A stretch of 64,000 nt of DNA from NCBI GenBank assembly GCA_934119935.1, contig CAKOSX010000006.1, forward strand, positions 1 through 64,000. The letters run 5' to 3'. The translations under genes were made by a program, and so were the position numbers. The number at the start of each line of letters is the position of its first letter. Positions within the stretch are counted from its first letter, which is position 1. The notes beneath the pieces are model-generated. The model saw nothing but the letters and a program-made list of their open reading frames with translations, was not told the origin of the DNA and ran no database searches. This document shows, piece by piece, positions 35,444-43,632 of this stretch. The DNA comes from an uncultured Clostridia bacterium (GTDB lineage Bacteria > Bacillota > Clostridia > TANB77 > CAG-508).

Positions 35444-36087
35444 TGAAAATATTACATGAAAATGTTTTTAAGAGCTTAGATTTTGTGGGTTTTCAGTGTC
35501 CGTATTGCGGACAGAAACATTGCTTTGAAAAACGATATAATTGGCATGATATACAAAAAAGTCACGAATCCTTAGAATTGCACTGCACAGAATTTAATGT
35601 TAGTGCTCAGATTTTAATTGATAATCAGGGCGATTGTAAGTTTAAAACTACTATGCCGGGATTATGTGGAAGGTGGTATGAATTAAAAGTTGAGACTGGT
35701 ATATTTGGTACATGTGGTTGCTTTGATACATTAACATTTGATGTTAATAATAAAAATTTTATGTTATGTGTGATGAATCAAGATGTCATATATTCTGCAA
35801 TTCAAAAATTTCAAAAATACGAAGATGTAGGATGTGATAAGCAATATTATGACAGAAAATGCAAAGGAACAGAAAACTGCTGGTATGCTCGTATAAACAG
35901 AAATGATGAGAACCAATACGACGACTACAGAGGTATGGTTCCTTTGGAGGTATTCTTGTATGCTGAAAAAAGTGCAGAGTATGAGCAAATTAAGGATGAA
36001 ACCTTGATTCAACTTGAAGTGGTTGCTTTGAAGAAAGAAATTGAAAAGCATCAAAAAACAATAGAAAGATTGAAAAAATTTCTATAA
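35440..36087 (+). CDS. Zinc-ribbon protein, paralogue of the preceding gene
   Basis: 215 residues. CPYCGQKHCFEKRYNWHD near residue 20 aligns with CPICGKWHNWNSRFSFSD of the upstream protein, and both continue with a LELHC/IYLSC strand. It is cysteine-rich (CGRWYE, GTCGCFD, CDKQYYDRKCKGTENC), suggesting one or two metal sites. It ends in a short coiled coil (LEVVALKKEIEKHQKTIERL). ATG 35440 overlaps the previous stop; a second ATG follows at 35443. It is the last gene of the operon and is closed by a hairpin terminator. Function unknown. Confidence 0.6.
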   Translation: MMKILHENVFKSLDFVGFQCPYCGQKHCFEKRYNWHDIQKSHESLELHCTEFNVSAQILIDNQGDCKFKTTMPGLCGRWYELKVETGIFGTCGCFDTLTFDVNNKNFMLCVMNQDVIYSAIQKFQKYEDVGCDKQYYDRKCKGTENCWYARINRNDENQYDDYRGMVPLEVFLYAEKSAEYEQIKDETLIQLEVVALKKEIEKHQKTIERLKKFL

Positions 36088-36088
36088 C

Positions 36089-36126
36089 AAAGAGCAGGTG
36101 TGTTAAAATACATGCCTGTTCTTTAA
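36089..36126 (+). terminator. Terminator of the island operon
   Basis: AAAGAGCAGG (36089-36098) pairs with CCTGTTCTTT (36115-36124). The next promoter begins directly after it. Confidence 0.8.
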
Positions 36127-36200
36127 TTGACATAATTAGTGCAAAATGGTATAATAAATTTTGTTGGCAATACACACCAGTACTCTCTGCACAAGAGTAC
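36127..36200 (+). promoter_or_regulatory. Promoter and leader hairpin of the two-VWA gene
   Basis: TTGACA (36127-36132) and TATAAT (36150-36155), spacer 17. The leader holds the hairpin GTACTCT/AGAGTAC with loop CTGCACA (36180-36200), identical in sequence to that at 37549-37569. Confidence 0.85.
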
Positions 36201-36251
36201 ACAATCTACGTTGCAGAAATAGCATGTATGAAAAAAGAAAGGAGAGTCAAT

Positions 36252-37427
36252 ATGGCTCGGGAAAAGGCTATAGGCAAGGCATGGGTTGCTTTTGCTATGC
36301 TGCTGGTGGCTATGATGCTGCTGGGAGTCAAAGCAAAGGCGGAGACAGCAAAGACTGCTGTACTAGTTGATGAGAGCTACTCATCAAGGTACTTCAGTTA
36401 CGAACCCTTTGTTACGGAGTACTTAAAAGATACTTCGGCAGAGGTTATCCGGTTTGGTGACAACGGGAAGACTGCAATCTACGATGAAGTGCAGAGAGCC
36501 GTCGAAAGTGGCTACTCTCGCTTGTATGTAATCAGCGATTGCTGGAACACAAGTGGCCGAGAGAACGTAGAGAACAACAACGTGGAGATAACGCTGTTGA
36601 CTCCGTACTTTCAGTCCGAAGATGTCGAAAGGCACCTGGATAACTTTGTGAACCACTTAGGTACCACTGCACATGTGGAGGTATCTTACTGGAACGAGTG
36701 GCCAGAAGTGGAGGTGGTTGGTGCTGAACAAAAGCAAACGACCAGTCCTAAAGAGGAAAAAGTTCCTGTGACAGTATCGTCACCTGAACAGAAAACCACT
36801 GGGACCTCAGGCAACCCTGAAGAAGCGAACAATCAATTCGCATCGGATGAAAAAATAGTGCCAATTCTTCTGGCTCTTGCCCTCTTGTGCATCGCTTTTG
36901 CATCAGCAGGAAGAAAAAAGGAAGACGAACCTCTTTCTGCTAATGAAGTGGAAAAGGCGAAGAAAACGGCAACCATAATTAACACTGCAGTGCAGGAGGA
37001 TAAGGAGGTTGCACGAGACTCGTATATCCTGGGTGACTGCTCGGGAAGCATGGAGAGATTCCAAAAGGAAGTAATGAGGCGCATAGAAAGTGCTGAATGC
37101 AACAAGTACATGTTTGCCGATAAGGTAGCCGAATACCCACTGAAGGATCCGACGTACCAGTTGAACAGAGGAGGCACGGATATTGTTCGTGCAATAAACC
37201 ATGTGCTAGGTGTTGCATCCAAGGATGCACACATAATGGTAGTCACGGATTTGTTGAACAACCGTGAAACCAACTTTAGCAAGAAACGCTGTGCGCCCTT
37301 TTCTGGGGTAATAACCATAGTGTATTATCCTGGAAAGGTGCCAGGATGCAAGAAGTATGCGCAGAGCTTTATCGAAAGAATGGAGACGGCCATGCCGAAT
37401 GCAACCATTGAGGTAGTTGGAAGATAA
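36252..37427 (+). CDS. Membrane protein with two VWA-like domains
   Basis: 391 residues. An N-terminal signal or anchor segment (WVAFAMLLVAMMLLGV, about 11-26) is followed by a first VWA-like domain with an intact metal site (Asp40, Ser42, Ser44; Thr74; Asp96). After a Pro/Thr/Glu linker comes a membrane segment (IVPILLALALLCIAFASA, about 202-219). A second VWA domain then has Asp262, Ser264, Ser266, Thr309 and Asp333. If both segments span, the first domain is outside and the second in the cytoplasm. ATG 36252 is chosen for GAAAGGAG upstream. It has its own promoter and leader hairpin after the AAA-ATPase operon. AAA plus VWA partnerships (MoxR type) are a precedent. Confidence 0.75.
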   Translation: MAREKAIGKAWVAFAMLLVAMMLLGVKAKAETAKTAVLVDESYSSRYFSYEPFVTEYLKDTSAEVIRFGDNGKTAIYDEVQRAVESGYSRLYVISDCWNTSGRENVENNNVEITLLTPYFQSEDVERHLDNFVNHLGTTAHVEVSYWNEWPEVEVVGAEQKQTTSPKEEKVPVTVSSPEQKTTGTSGNPEEANNQFASDEKIVPILLALALLCIAFASAGRKKEDEPLSANEVEKAKKTATIINTAVQEDKEVARDSYILGDCSGSMERFQKEVMRRIESAECNKYMFADKVAEYPLKDPTYQLNRGGTDIVRAINHVLGVASKDAHIMVVTDLLNNRETNFSKKRCAPFSGVITIVYYPGKVPGCKKYAQSFIERMETAMPNATIEVVGR

Positions 37428-37443
37428 AACTACACTCAAACTA

Positions 37444-37484
37444 AAAGTTCCTATGTAGTGTGCAGACTGCATAGGGGCTTTTAT
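37444..37484 (+). terminator. Terminator of the two-VWA gene
   Basis: AAAAG and CCTATG pair with CATAGG and CTTTT, with TGTGCAGA in the loop region. The loop motif recurs after the next gene. Confidence 0.7.
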
Positions 37485-37498
37485 TATTGAAAAGCAAA

Positions 37499-37569
37499 TT
37501 GACATAAAATGTGAAAAATGGTATAATATAATTGCTTTATTTGGAGCTGTACTCTCTGCACAAGAGTAC
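37499..37569 (+). promoter_or_regulatory. Promoter and leader hairpin of the single-VWA gene
   Basis: TTGACA (37499-37504) and TATAAT (37522-37527), spacer 17, then the same 21-base leader hairpin as at 36180-36200 (37549-37569). Confidence 0.85.
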
Positions 37570-37613
37570 ATTATATGCAATTCACTTTGAGCGTATAAGA
37601 AAGGGGAGTCAGT

Positions 37614-38255
37614 ATGACTCGTAAATCTACGAAGCTGTGGTTGACCATTGTTTCAATGTTTGTTGCACTCTCTGTGTTATGCATGGGAGTGTTTGCAATG
37701 GATCCGGATGAGGAGATTATCTATAGGAAGTATAAAGTTGAAAAAAGTTGCAAAATTTCGGAAATTATGGAAAATATTCCGGAAAAAGAACTTTGGAAGA
37801 CTTTGAATACACTGAATGATTTACTCATTGGGGACGAACAGAACGTTAGAGAATCGTACATCCTCGCAGATTATTCTGAGAGTATGTTTGGAATTGCAGA
37901 TGATGTTTTAAGCAGATTAGATGTTAAAAATGGCAAGATGTATGTGTTTGCAGAGAACACGATGGGATATAATCAAAACAGCAGTTGCTGGTGTGATTGT
38001 ATCGGTGATCGTACAAACATTGTTGGCACAATTGTTAGCACTATGTACGAGGCACCGAAAGACGCACATCTCTATATCTTGTCGGATTTGGAAGACGACG
38101 GTCAACTTAAGTTTGACAAGAAGCTGTGCAAGACGTTCGAAGGAACGATTACATTGGTTTATTATGCCGATGAAGAGGAGCAAAGCAAAGTCGCTTGCGA
38201 TTTTGTAAAAACACTGCAGGCAAGTTTTCCTAATGCCAACATTGAGATTTGCTAA
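37614..38255 (+). CDS. Secreted single-VWA protein, paralogue of the two-VWA protein
   Basis: 213 residues. A signal peptide (LWLTIVSMFVALSVLCMGVFA, about 8-28) is followed by a helical linker and one VWA-like domain with the metal-site residues Asp86, Ser88, Ser90, Thr124 and Asp148. It aligns with the second VWA domain of the upstream protein: SYILGD/SYILAD, KDAHIMVVTD/KDAHLYILSD, and PNATIEV/PNANIEI at the end. It should therefore lie outside the membrane, whereas the matching domain of the upstream protein is predicted inside. Promoter, leader hairpin and start region (GGGGAGTCAGTATGACTCG) are duplicated from the upstream gene, so the whole cassette was copied. Confidence 0.75.
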   Translation: MTRKSTKLWLTIVSMFVALSVLCMGVFAMDPDEEIIYRKYKVEKSCKISEIMENIPEKELWKTLNTLNDLLIGDEQNVRESYILADYSESMFGIADDVLSRLDVKNGKMYVFAENTMGYNQNSSCWCDCIGDRTNIVGTIVSTMYEAPKDAHLYILSDLEDDGQLKFDKKLCKTFEGTITLVYYADEEEQSKVACDFVKTLQASFPNANIEIC

Positions 38256-38283
38256 AACTGCAAGCGTTGAAAATTACCAAAAT

Positions 38284-38361
38284 GCAATGTGCAGATTGCA
38301 ATAGGTGAAATCAACTAAAGGCAAAGGCTGAGTAATGTGAAAACATGCTCAGTCTTTGCCT
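38284..38361 (+). terminator. 3' hairpins at the island's right edge
   Basis: A small hairpin GCAAT/ATTGC with GTGCAG loop (38284-38299) is followed by a strong stem AGGCAAAGGCTGAG (38319-38332) pairing with CTCAGTCTTTGCCT (38348-38361). Confidence 0.7.
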
Positions 38362-38490
38362 GTATATATTTAAGCAGTAAAAAACAAACTACAAATAAAA
38401 GTAAAATTTATGAAAAAATAATCCGGCCAATTGACGGAAATCACCTAAAATAGTATAATTATAAAGAGATTTTATAGAAAAGAGATTTAA

Positions 38491-40116
38491 ATGATTACTA
38501 TCAAATTAGAAAATATAAAGATTAGGCAAGATTTAACGGACAATGAAATTGTTCAGAATGCATGCAAAAAATTTAATATTCAGCAAGAATCTGTAATAGA
38601 TTACAAAATTGTAAAAAAGTCTATAGATGCACGAGATAAGAACGACATTTTTTACAATTATTCTATTGTAGTTTCTTTGAGTGAAAGTTTTAAGGAGGAA
38701 AACCTTCTAAAAAATAAAAATGCTAGTCTAATAAAAACTGAAGTGACGAAACCAGTAATTTTAAATAGCGAATTGGCTGAAAGATGTAATGACATTAATC
38801 CTGTTATAATTGGTGCCGGTCCTGCTGGATTATTCTGTGCACTTACTCTAATTGAAAATGCAATTAAGCCTATAATAATTGAGCAAGGCAAAACAGTCGA
38901 AGCAAGGCAAAAAGATGTTGAATTATTCTTAAAAGAAAGAATTCTAAATACATCGTCAAATGTACAATTTGGAGAGGGTGGAGCAGGAACATTTTCGGAT
39001 GGAAAACTTACGACAAATTTACATAATCCACTGTGTAAAAATGTAATCGAAACGTTTGTAAAATTCGGTGCACCAGAGGAGATTTCGTATATAAACAAAC
39101 CACACATCGGAACCGATAATCTTGTAAAAATCGTTGCAAACATCAGAAAGTATATAGAAGAAAATGGCGGAAAGTTCATGTTTGAGACTAAGGCAGAGGA
39201 TTTTGAATTTGAAAATAACAAGGTTAAGGCAGTTATAGCGACTAACTTGCACAGTGAATGTAATAATGATGAAAAGATAAGAATAGAAACGGAGGCTGTT
39301 GCCCTTGCAATAGGCCACAGCTCAAGAGATTTATTCAAAAAATTATATGAGAAGAATGTCGAAATGGAGAAGAAAAACTTTTCTGTTGGCGTTAGAATAG
39401 AACATAAACAACAGATGATAAATGAATCTCAATATGGCAAAAAAACAAATCTGAAATTGCCACCCGCAGAATATAAATTGGCATATCATGGAGAAGATAG
39501 GTCATGCTACACATTTTGCATGTGCCCGGGCGGAACGGTAATGGCCTCGTCTAGTGAAAAAGGCACAATTGTTACAAATGGAATGAGCACATTTGCTCGT
39601 GATGGTGAAAATGCTAATAGTGCAGTCTTGGTAAACGTTACACCAGACGACTTCAAAGGCGAATCCCCTTTGGAAGGAATGTATTTTCAACAGGAATTAG
39701 AAGAAAAGGCATTTAAACTGGGAGGAAGCAATTATAATGCACCAATACAAAGAGTTGGAGATTTTCTGAAAAATCAAAAGTCGACTTTTATAGGAGAAGT
39801 TAAACCAACGTACAAACCAGGTGTAACACTTGCAAATTTGCAAGAAATATTGCCGGAATTTGTAACAAAAACACTAAAAGAAGGACTCGTATACTTTGAT
39901 AAAAAAATAGAAGGATTTGCATGCGATGATGCAATATTAACAGGTGTAGAAACAAGAAGTTCGTCTCCTGTTACAATAAAAAGAAACGAGCAAAAAATGT
40001 CGAATATATATGGATTATATCCATGCGGTGAAGGTGCCGGATACGCAGGCGGAATAATGTCAGCCGCAGTAGATGGAATAAGGGTAGCAAGTGCAATTCT
40101 TACCCAGCATGGATGA
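38491..40116 (+). CDS. FAD-dependent dehydrogenase (COG2509-type)
   Basis: 541-residue flavoprotein. A small N-terminal domain (about 1-100) precedes the dinucleotide-binding motif IIGAGPAGLFCALTL. VQFGEGGAGTFSDGKL, YTFCMCPGGTVM and the C-terminal PCGEGAGYAGGIMSAAVDG are typical of the uncharacterised COG2509 FAD dehydrogenases common in Firmicutes. Substrate unknown. It lies just right of the accessory island and returns to the native codon style (AGA arginine, no in-frame CGG). The ATG follows AGAAAAGAG, a weak but plausible ribosome site. Confidence 0.88.
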   Translation: MITIKLENIKIRQDLTDNEIVQNACKKFNIQQESVIDYKIVKKSIDARDKNDIFYNYSIVVSLSESFKEENLLKNKNASLIKTEVTKPVILNSELAERCNDINPVIIGAGPAGLFCALTLIENAIKPIIIEQGKTVEARQKDVELFLKERILNTSSNVQFGEGGAGTFSDGKLTTNLHNPLCKNVIETFVKFGAPEEISYINKPHIGTDNLVKIVANIRKYIEENGGKFMFETKAEDFEFENNKVKAVIATNLHSECNNDEKIRIETEAVALAIGHSSRDLFKKLYEKNVEMEKKNFSVGVRIEHKQQMINESQYGKKTNLKLPPAEYKLAYHGEDRSCYTFCMCPGGTVMASSSEKGTIVTNGMSTFARDGENANSAVLVNVTPDDFKGESPLEGMYFQQELEEKAFKLGGSNYNAPIQRVGDFLKNQKSTFIGEVKPTYKPGVTLANLQEILPEFVTKTLKEGLVYFDKKIEGFACDDAILTGVETRSSSPVTIKRNEQKMSNIYGLYPCGEGAGYAGGIMSAAVDGIRVASAILTQHG

Positions 40117-40153
40117 ACTTTTTGAAACGAAGAACACTAAATTTTAAATATAG

Positions 40154-40260
40154 CAAGAACAAATTATTTTTTTAACGAGACCGGAAGCTCGCCTTTGAGG
40201 GGCCGTTAGGAGCCCCGACCAAGAGCAACGTGTTGAGGCTAAAAAAATAAATTGTTCTTG
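40154..40260. mobile_element. 107-bp element with 21-bp terminal inverted repeats
   Basis: CAAGAACAAATTATTTTTTTA (20 of its bases conserved) at 40154-40174 is matched, inverted, at 40240-40260, one mismatch in 21. The 65-base centre is GC-rich, unlike its surroundings, and can fold: GGGGC/GCCCC around CGTTAGGA, plus a side arm near ACCGGAAGC. It has no coding capacity. It could be a miniature inverted-repeat element or a structured RNA with T/A-rich closing stem. Confidence 0.7.
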
Positions 40261-40308
40261 AATAAATGCTTAATTGGTAGTGAAAAAACTATATACAAAT
40301 TAAGTAAA

Positions 40309-40343
40309 AAATGTACAATTTTTTCTCCGTCCCCAAAATGTAC
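40309..40343. repeat. 35-bp CTCCGTCCCC element, copy 2
   Basis: Same length and core as 18732-18766, followed by the same AAAGAAAGGAATGT that contains the ribosome site of the downstream gene, here mnmA. Confidence 0.85.
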
Positions 40344-40360
40344 AAAGAAAGGAATGTTAT

Positions 40361-41407
40361 ATGAAGAAGGTTTTATTAGGAATGAGTGGTGGAGTTGATA
40401 GTAGTGTATCAGCCATTTTATTGAAAGAGCAAGGATATGATGTTGTGGGAATTACATTGGAGTTGTTTGGTGGAACTTGTTGTAATACAGATGCGATTGT
40501 TGGCGCTAAGCAAATATGCAATTCTATTGGAATACCACATATAACATATAATTTAAAAGAAGAGTTTCAGTGCAAGGTTATTAATAATTTTATAGACGAG
40601 TATTCGAATCAAAGAACTCCAAACCCTTGTATAGAGTGTAATAAATATATGAAGTTTGGTGCTATGTACGAAAAGGCTAAAGAGCTTGGCTGTGATTATA
40701 TTGCAACCGGACATTATGCGAAAATGGAGTATTCGGATGAATATGGTAAGTATGTTTTAAGAAAGGCAAAGAATCTAAATAAAGACCAGAGCTATGTTTT
40801 ATACAATATGCCAAAACTGTTGTTAGGAAAAGTATTATTTCCATTAGGAAACTTCGAGTCGAAGGAAGATGTAAGAAGGATTGCAAAAGAGCATAATTTG
40901 GCGGTTGCAAGCAAACCGGATAGTGAGGATATTTGCTTTATTCCTGATGGAAATTATAAGAAATTTTTGGAACAAAACTCGAGCATAGCGCCAAAAGAAG
41001 GAAATATTGTTAATAGAAAAGGTGAAATTTTAGGCAAACATAATGGATTATACAATTATACAATTGGACAAAGAAAAGGGCTAGGAATCTCGTACAAAGC
41101 ACCATTATTTGTAATTGGATTTAACAAAGACAAAAATGAACTTATAGTTGGAGAACAAGAAGAACAATATAGAAAAGAAATGAAAGTTAATGAAGTAAAT
41201 CTCCTATTAATGGATAAAATAGTACAAACATTGGATGTAACAGTAAAAATTAGATATGCAAGCAAGCCAGCAGAAGCTATAATAAATCAAACAGAATCCG
41301 GAAACATACAAGTAATATTCAAAGAGCCACAACGAGGAATTACTCCAGGTCAGTCTGCGGTATTTTATATAAATGACGTTGTTGTTGGCGGTGGAAAAAT
41401 TCAATAA
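40361..41407 (+). CDS. mnmA: tRNA-specific 2-thiouridylase
   Basis: Makes the 2-thio group of the wobble uridine in tRNA-Lys, -Glu and -Gln. The PP-loop SGGVDSSV is at residues 9-16, the catalytic Cys93 is in NPCIECNKYMKFG, and a second cysteine lies in KPDSEDICFIPDG. TGHYAK and YTIGQRKGLGI are also typical. Length 348 is normal. Its ribosome site AGAAAGGAATG directly follows a dispersed 35-bp repeat, so the leader may be influenced by that element. No cysteine desulfurase gene is adjacent. Confidence 0.96.
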   Translation: MKKVLLGMSGGVDSSVSAILLKEQGYDVVGITLELFGGTCCNTDAIVGAKQICNSIGIPHITYNLKEEFQCKVINNFIDEYSNQRTPNPCIECNKYMKFGAMYEKAKELGCDYIATGHYAKMEYSDEYGKYVLRKAKNLNKDQSYVLYNMPKLLLGKVLFPLGNFESKEDVRRIAKEHNLAVASKPDSEDICFIPDGNYKKFLEQNSSIAPKEGNIVNRKGEILGKHNGLYNYTIGQRKGLGISYKAPLFVIGFNKDKNELIVGEQEEQYRKEMKVNEVNLLLMDKIVQTLDVTVKIRYASKPAEAIINQTESGNIQVIFKEPQRGITPGQSAVFYINDVVVGGGKIQ

Positions 41408-41509
41408 AAAAGTTAGTATACACCTTTTACCAATAATGCATCAAAATTTTACAAAAAGAACACAAATTTGATATATTATAACACCTATAAAGCATAGGAG
41501 GGATGATAT

Positions 41510-42142
41510 ATAGATATTGCAGAATATGAAAAATTAAATAAAGAAATAGACGTAAATAACGAAAAATTTAAAGACTTGATGTATATGTATGGTTTGGCAC
41601 TTAAAGAAATAGAAAAAAGAGTAAGTATAATAAGATATGATTATGAATATTTCAAAAAATATGACTCAATAGACCATGTTATGACAAGAATAAAATCGCC
41701 TGAAAGTATACTAAACAAACTAAAAAAAGACGAAATGGAACCTACATATTTAAACTTAGTTGCAGATATAAATGATGTTGCAGGAATTCGAATAATATGT
41801 CCGCTAAAAAGTGATATTTTCACAATAAGAAAATATATAAGAGAATTTAACGATATAAATGTTATAAAAGAAAAGGATTTTGTAACACATCCGAAAGAAA
41901 GTGGATACACAAGCTACCATATGGTTGTCCAGGTACCCGTCGAAATAAACAAAAAAATCAATCTAATAAAAGTCGAAATACAAATACGAAGCTTAGCGAT
42001 GGATTTCTGGGCGAGCCTGGAACATAAAATAAAATACAAGCCAAATGGCGAAATAAACGACGATGTCTCAAAAGAGCTGGTAAAATGTGCTAGAGACATA
42101 AATAAGCTAGACAATAAAATGGTAAAACTATTCAAAAAATAA
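41510..42142 (+). CDS. Small alarmone synthetase (RelA/SpoT synthetase domain)
   Basis: Synthesises (p)ppGpp; a stand-alone synthetase domain without hydrolase. Recognisable parts are RIKSPESILNKL, DVAGIRIICPL, SGYTSYHMVV and the EIQIRSLAMDFWASLEHKI signature of RelQ/RelP-type enzymes. The first conventional start is TTG 41576, which has no ribosome site and would cut the N-terminal helix. The frame is open upstream to 41507. AGGAGGG (41497-41503) lies seven bases before ATA 41510, which would add IDIAEYEKLNKEIDVNNEKF. I therefore propose an AUA (or AUU at 41516) start. If that is wrong, the gene begins at 41576. A terminator follows. Confidence 0.82.
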   Translation: MDIAEYEKLNKEIDVNNEKFKDLMYMYGLALKEIEKRVSIIRYDYEYFKKYDSIDHVMTRIKSPESILNKLKKDEMEPTYLNLVADINDVAGIRIICPLKSDIFTIRKYIREFNDINVIKEKDFVTHPKESGYTSYHMVVQVPVEINKKINLIKVEIQIRSLAMDFWASLEHKIKYKPNGEINDDVSKELVKCARDINKLDNKMVKLFKK

Positions 42143-42149
42143 TATAACA

Positions 42150-42203
42150 AAACCTTGTCAGTAAACCTATATACAAATTGGTTAACTGCAAGGTTTATTT
42201 TTT
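42150..42203 (+). terminator. Terminator of the alarmone synthetase gene
   Basis: AAACCTTG (42150-42157) pairs with CAAGGTTT (42189-42196), followed by ATTTTTTG. Confidence 0.8.
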
Positions 42204-42320
42204 GAAAGTTTAAAAGAAAAATAAAATATAAAATTTTGTACGAAAAATGTCAAAAAAGGGTTGTATGTTTATATTAAAAATGATATTATAAGGGAGAAAA
42301 AACTATATAGGAGATAAAAA

Positions 42321-43547
42321 ATGTCAGCAAAAGGAAAAAGAATGGCTGAAGAGCCTAGAAAAAACAAGAAAGAAGAAAAAAATAAAAAAGCTAAATTTGA
42401 AAATAATGAATATGAAATAAATGAAAATAAACAAGAAAACGATGAACAATATAAATATGGTGCATATGAGAGACAGTTAGAAAGAGAAGAGGAATATAAA
42501 ACAAATAAGAAAAAGAAAATGAATAAAGGACTGAAAATATTTTTAATTATAATATTGATATTAGTAATAATAGTTGCAACATTATTAACTGCGGGATACA
42601 TGTTTGTGAATGGAAAGCTTAAGAGAATGCAACAAGAAAATATAGATACAACTGCAGTTGGAATAAATGAAGAAACCAAAGAAGAACTAAAAGGTTATAG
42701 AAACATAGCTCTACTTGGAATAGACAGTAGAGCCGATGATTATGGACTTGGAAACAGAAGTGACTGCATAATAATTGCAAGTATAAACCAAGAAACAAAC
42801 GAAGTAAAACTAATTTCTGTATACAGAGACACATACGTATACGTAACAGAAAGTGGAAGTAAAAGATTAGACAAAATAACACATGCATATTCGTATGGAG
42901 GAGCACAAAACACGTTAAAATCTCTAAACGAAGCATTAGACTTAAACATAACAGAATTCGTAACAGTAAACTTCGATGCAGTAATTGCAGCTGTAGATAG
43001 TCTTGGCGGAGTTTATATAGATATAGACAGTTCAGAAATAAAATATATAAATGACTACATAGATGCAACATCACAAAGTTCTGGGGTAAAATCTAGCCAT
43101 GTAACATCAACAGGAAGACAAAAATTAGATGGTGTACAAGCAGTAGCATACTCAAGAATTAGATATACAGCAGGTGGCGACTACAAGAGAACAGAAAGAA
43201 TGAGAACAGTAGTAGAAGCCATGTTAAGCAAGGCAAAAACACTTGGAGTAGGACAGCTAAACAGCTTTGCAGACACAATATTGCCAAGAATAAAAACAAA
43301 CATATCATCATCAGAAATATGGGGACTAGTTCCAAAGCTTGCTTCATTCAGAGTAACAGAAAGCTTAGGTTGGCCATATGAAACAAAAGGAATAACATTA
43401 GACAGATGGTATGGAGTACCAGTTACGTTACAAAGTAATGTAGAGAAATTACACAAAGAAGCATTCGGACAAGAGAATTATGAAGCATCAGATGCCGTAA
43501 AAGAAATGAGTGCTGCAATAGTAAGAAAAACAGGTTATTCAAACTAG
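42321..43547 (+). CDS. LytR-CpsA-Psr (LCP) family glycopolymer transferase
   Basis: Transfers lipid-linked polymers such as teichoic acids or capsule to peptidoglycan. A Lys/Glu-rich cytoplasmic N-terminus (about 1-68) precedes one membrane segment (IFLIIILILVIIVATLLTAG). The LCP domain follows with NIALLGIDSRADD, RSDCIIIASI, SVYRDTYV, and the conserved arginines in RIRYTAGGDYKRTERMR. Length 408 is typical. It opens the polysaccharide locus and probably attaches that locus's product to the wall. An AGGAG stretch precedes the ATG. Confidence 0.93.
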   Translation: MSAKGKRMAEEPRKNKKEEKNKKAKFENNEYEINENKQENDEQYKYGAYERQLEREEEYKTNKKKKMNKGLKIFLIIILILVIIVATLLTAGYMFVNGKLKRMQQENIDTTAVGINEETKEELKGYRNIALLGIDSRADDYGLGNRSDCIIIASINQETNEVKLISVYRDTYVYVTESGSKRLDKITHAYSYGGAQNTLKSLNEALDLNITEFVTVNFDAVIAAVDSLGGVYIDIDSSEIKYINDYIDATSQSSGVKSSHVTSTGRQKLDGVQAVAYSRIRYTAGGDYKRTERMRTVVEAMLSKAKTLGVGQLNSFADTILPRIKTNISSSEIWGLVPKLASFRVTESLGWPYETKGITLDRWYGVPVTLQSNVEKLHKEAFGQENYEASDAVKEMSAAIVRKTGYSN

Positions 43548-43632
43548 ACGGAAAAGTTTGAAACATAAAATAGTGATGCCTAAAAAGTAGGCTGTAAATT
43601 ATAAACAATAAGATAGAAGGGAATGTTTTGCC

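Noticed and set aside
36903..37580. Minus-strand open frames opposite the VWA genes
   Set aside because: No ribosome sites, rich in Ser/His/Leu shadows, and opposite a clear signal-peptide plus VWA protein.
30006..38361. Island as a prophage or integrated plasmid
   Set aside because: No integrase, replication, packaging or structural gene, no tRNA at the edges, and no flanking direct repeat seen by eye.
30006..38361. Known defence system (CRISPR-Cas, BREX, DISARM, CBASS, retron)
   Set aside because: None of their hallmark proteins or repeat arrays is present.
41503..41529. ATG at 41503 just inside the ribosome site of the alarmone synthetase
   Set aside because: It opens a nine-codon frame ending at TGA, out of frame with the conserved protein, and overlaps the AGGAGGG itself.
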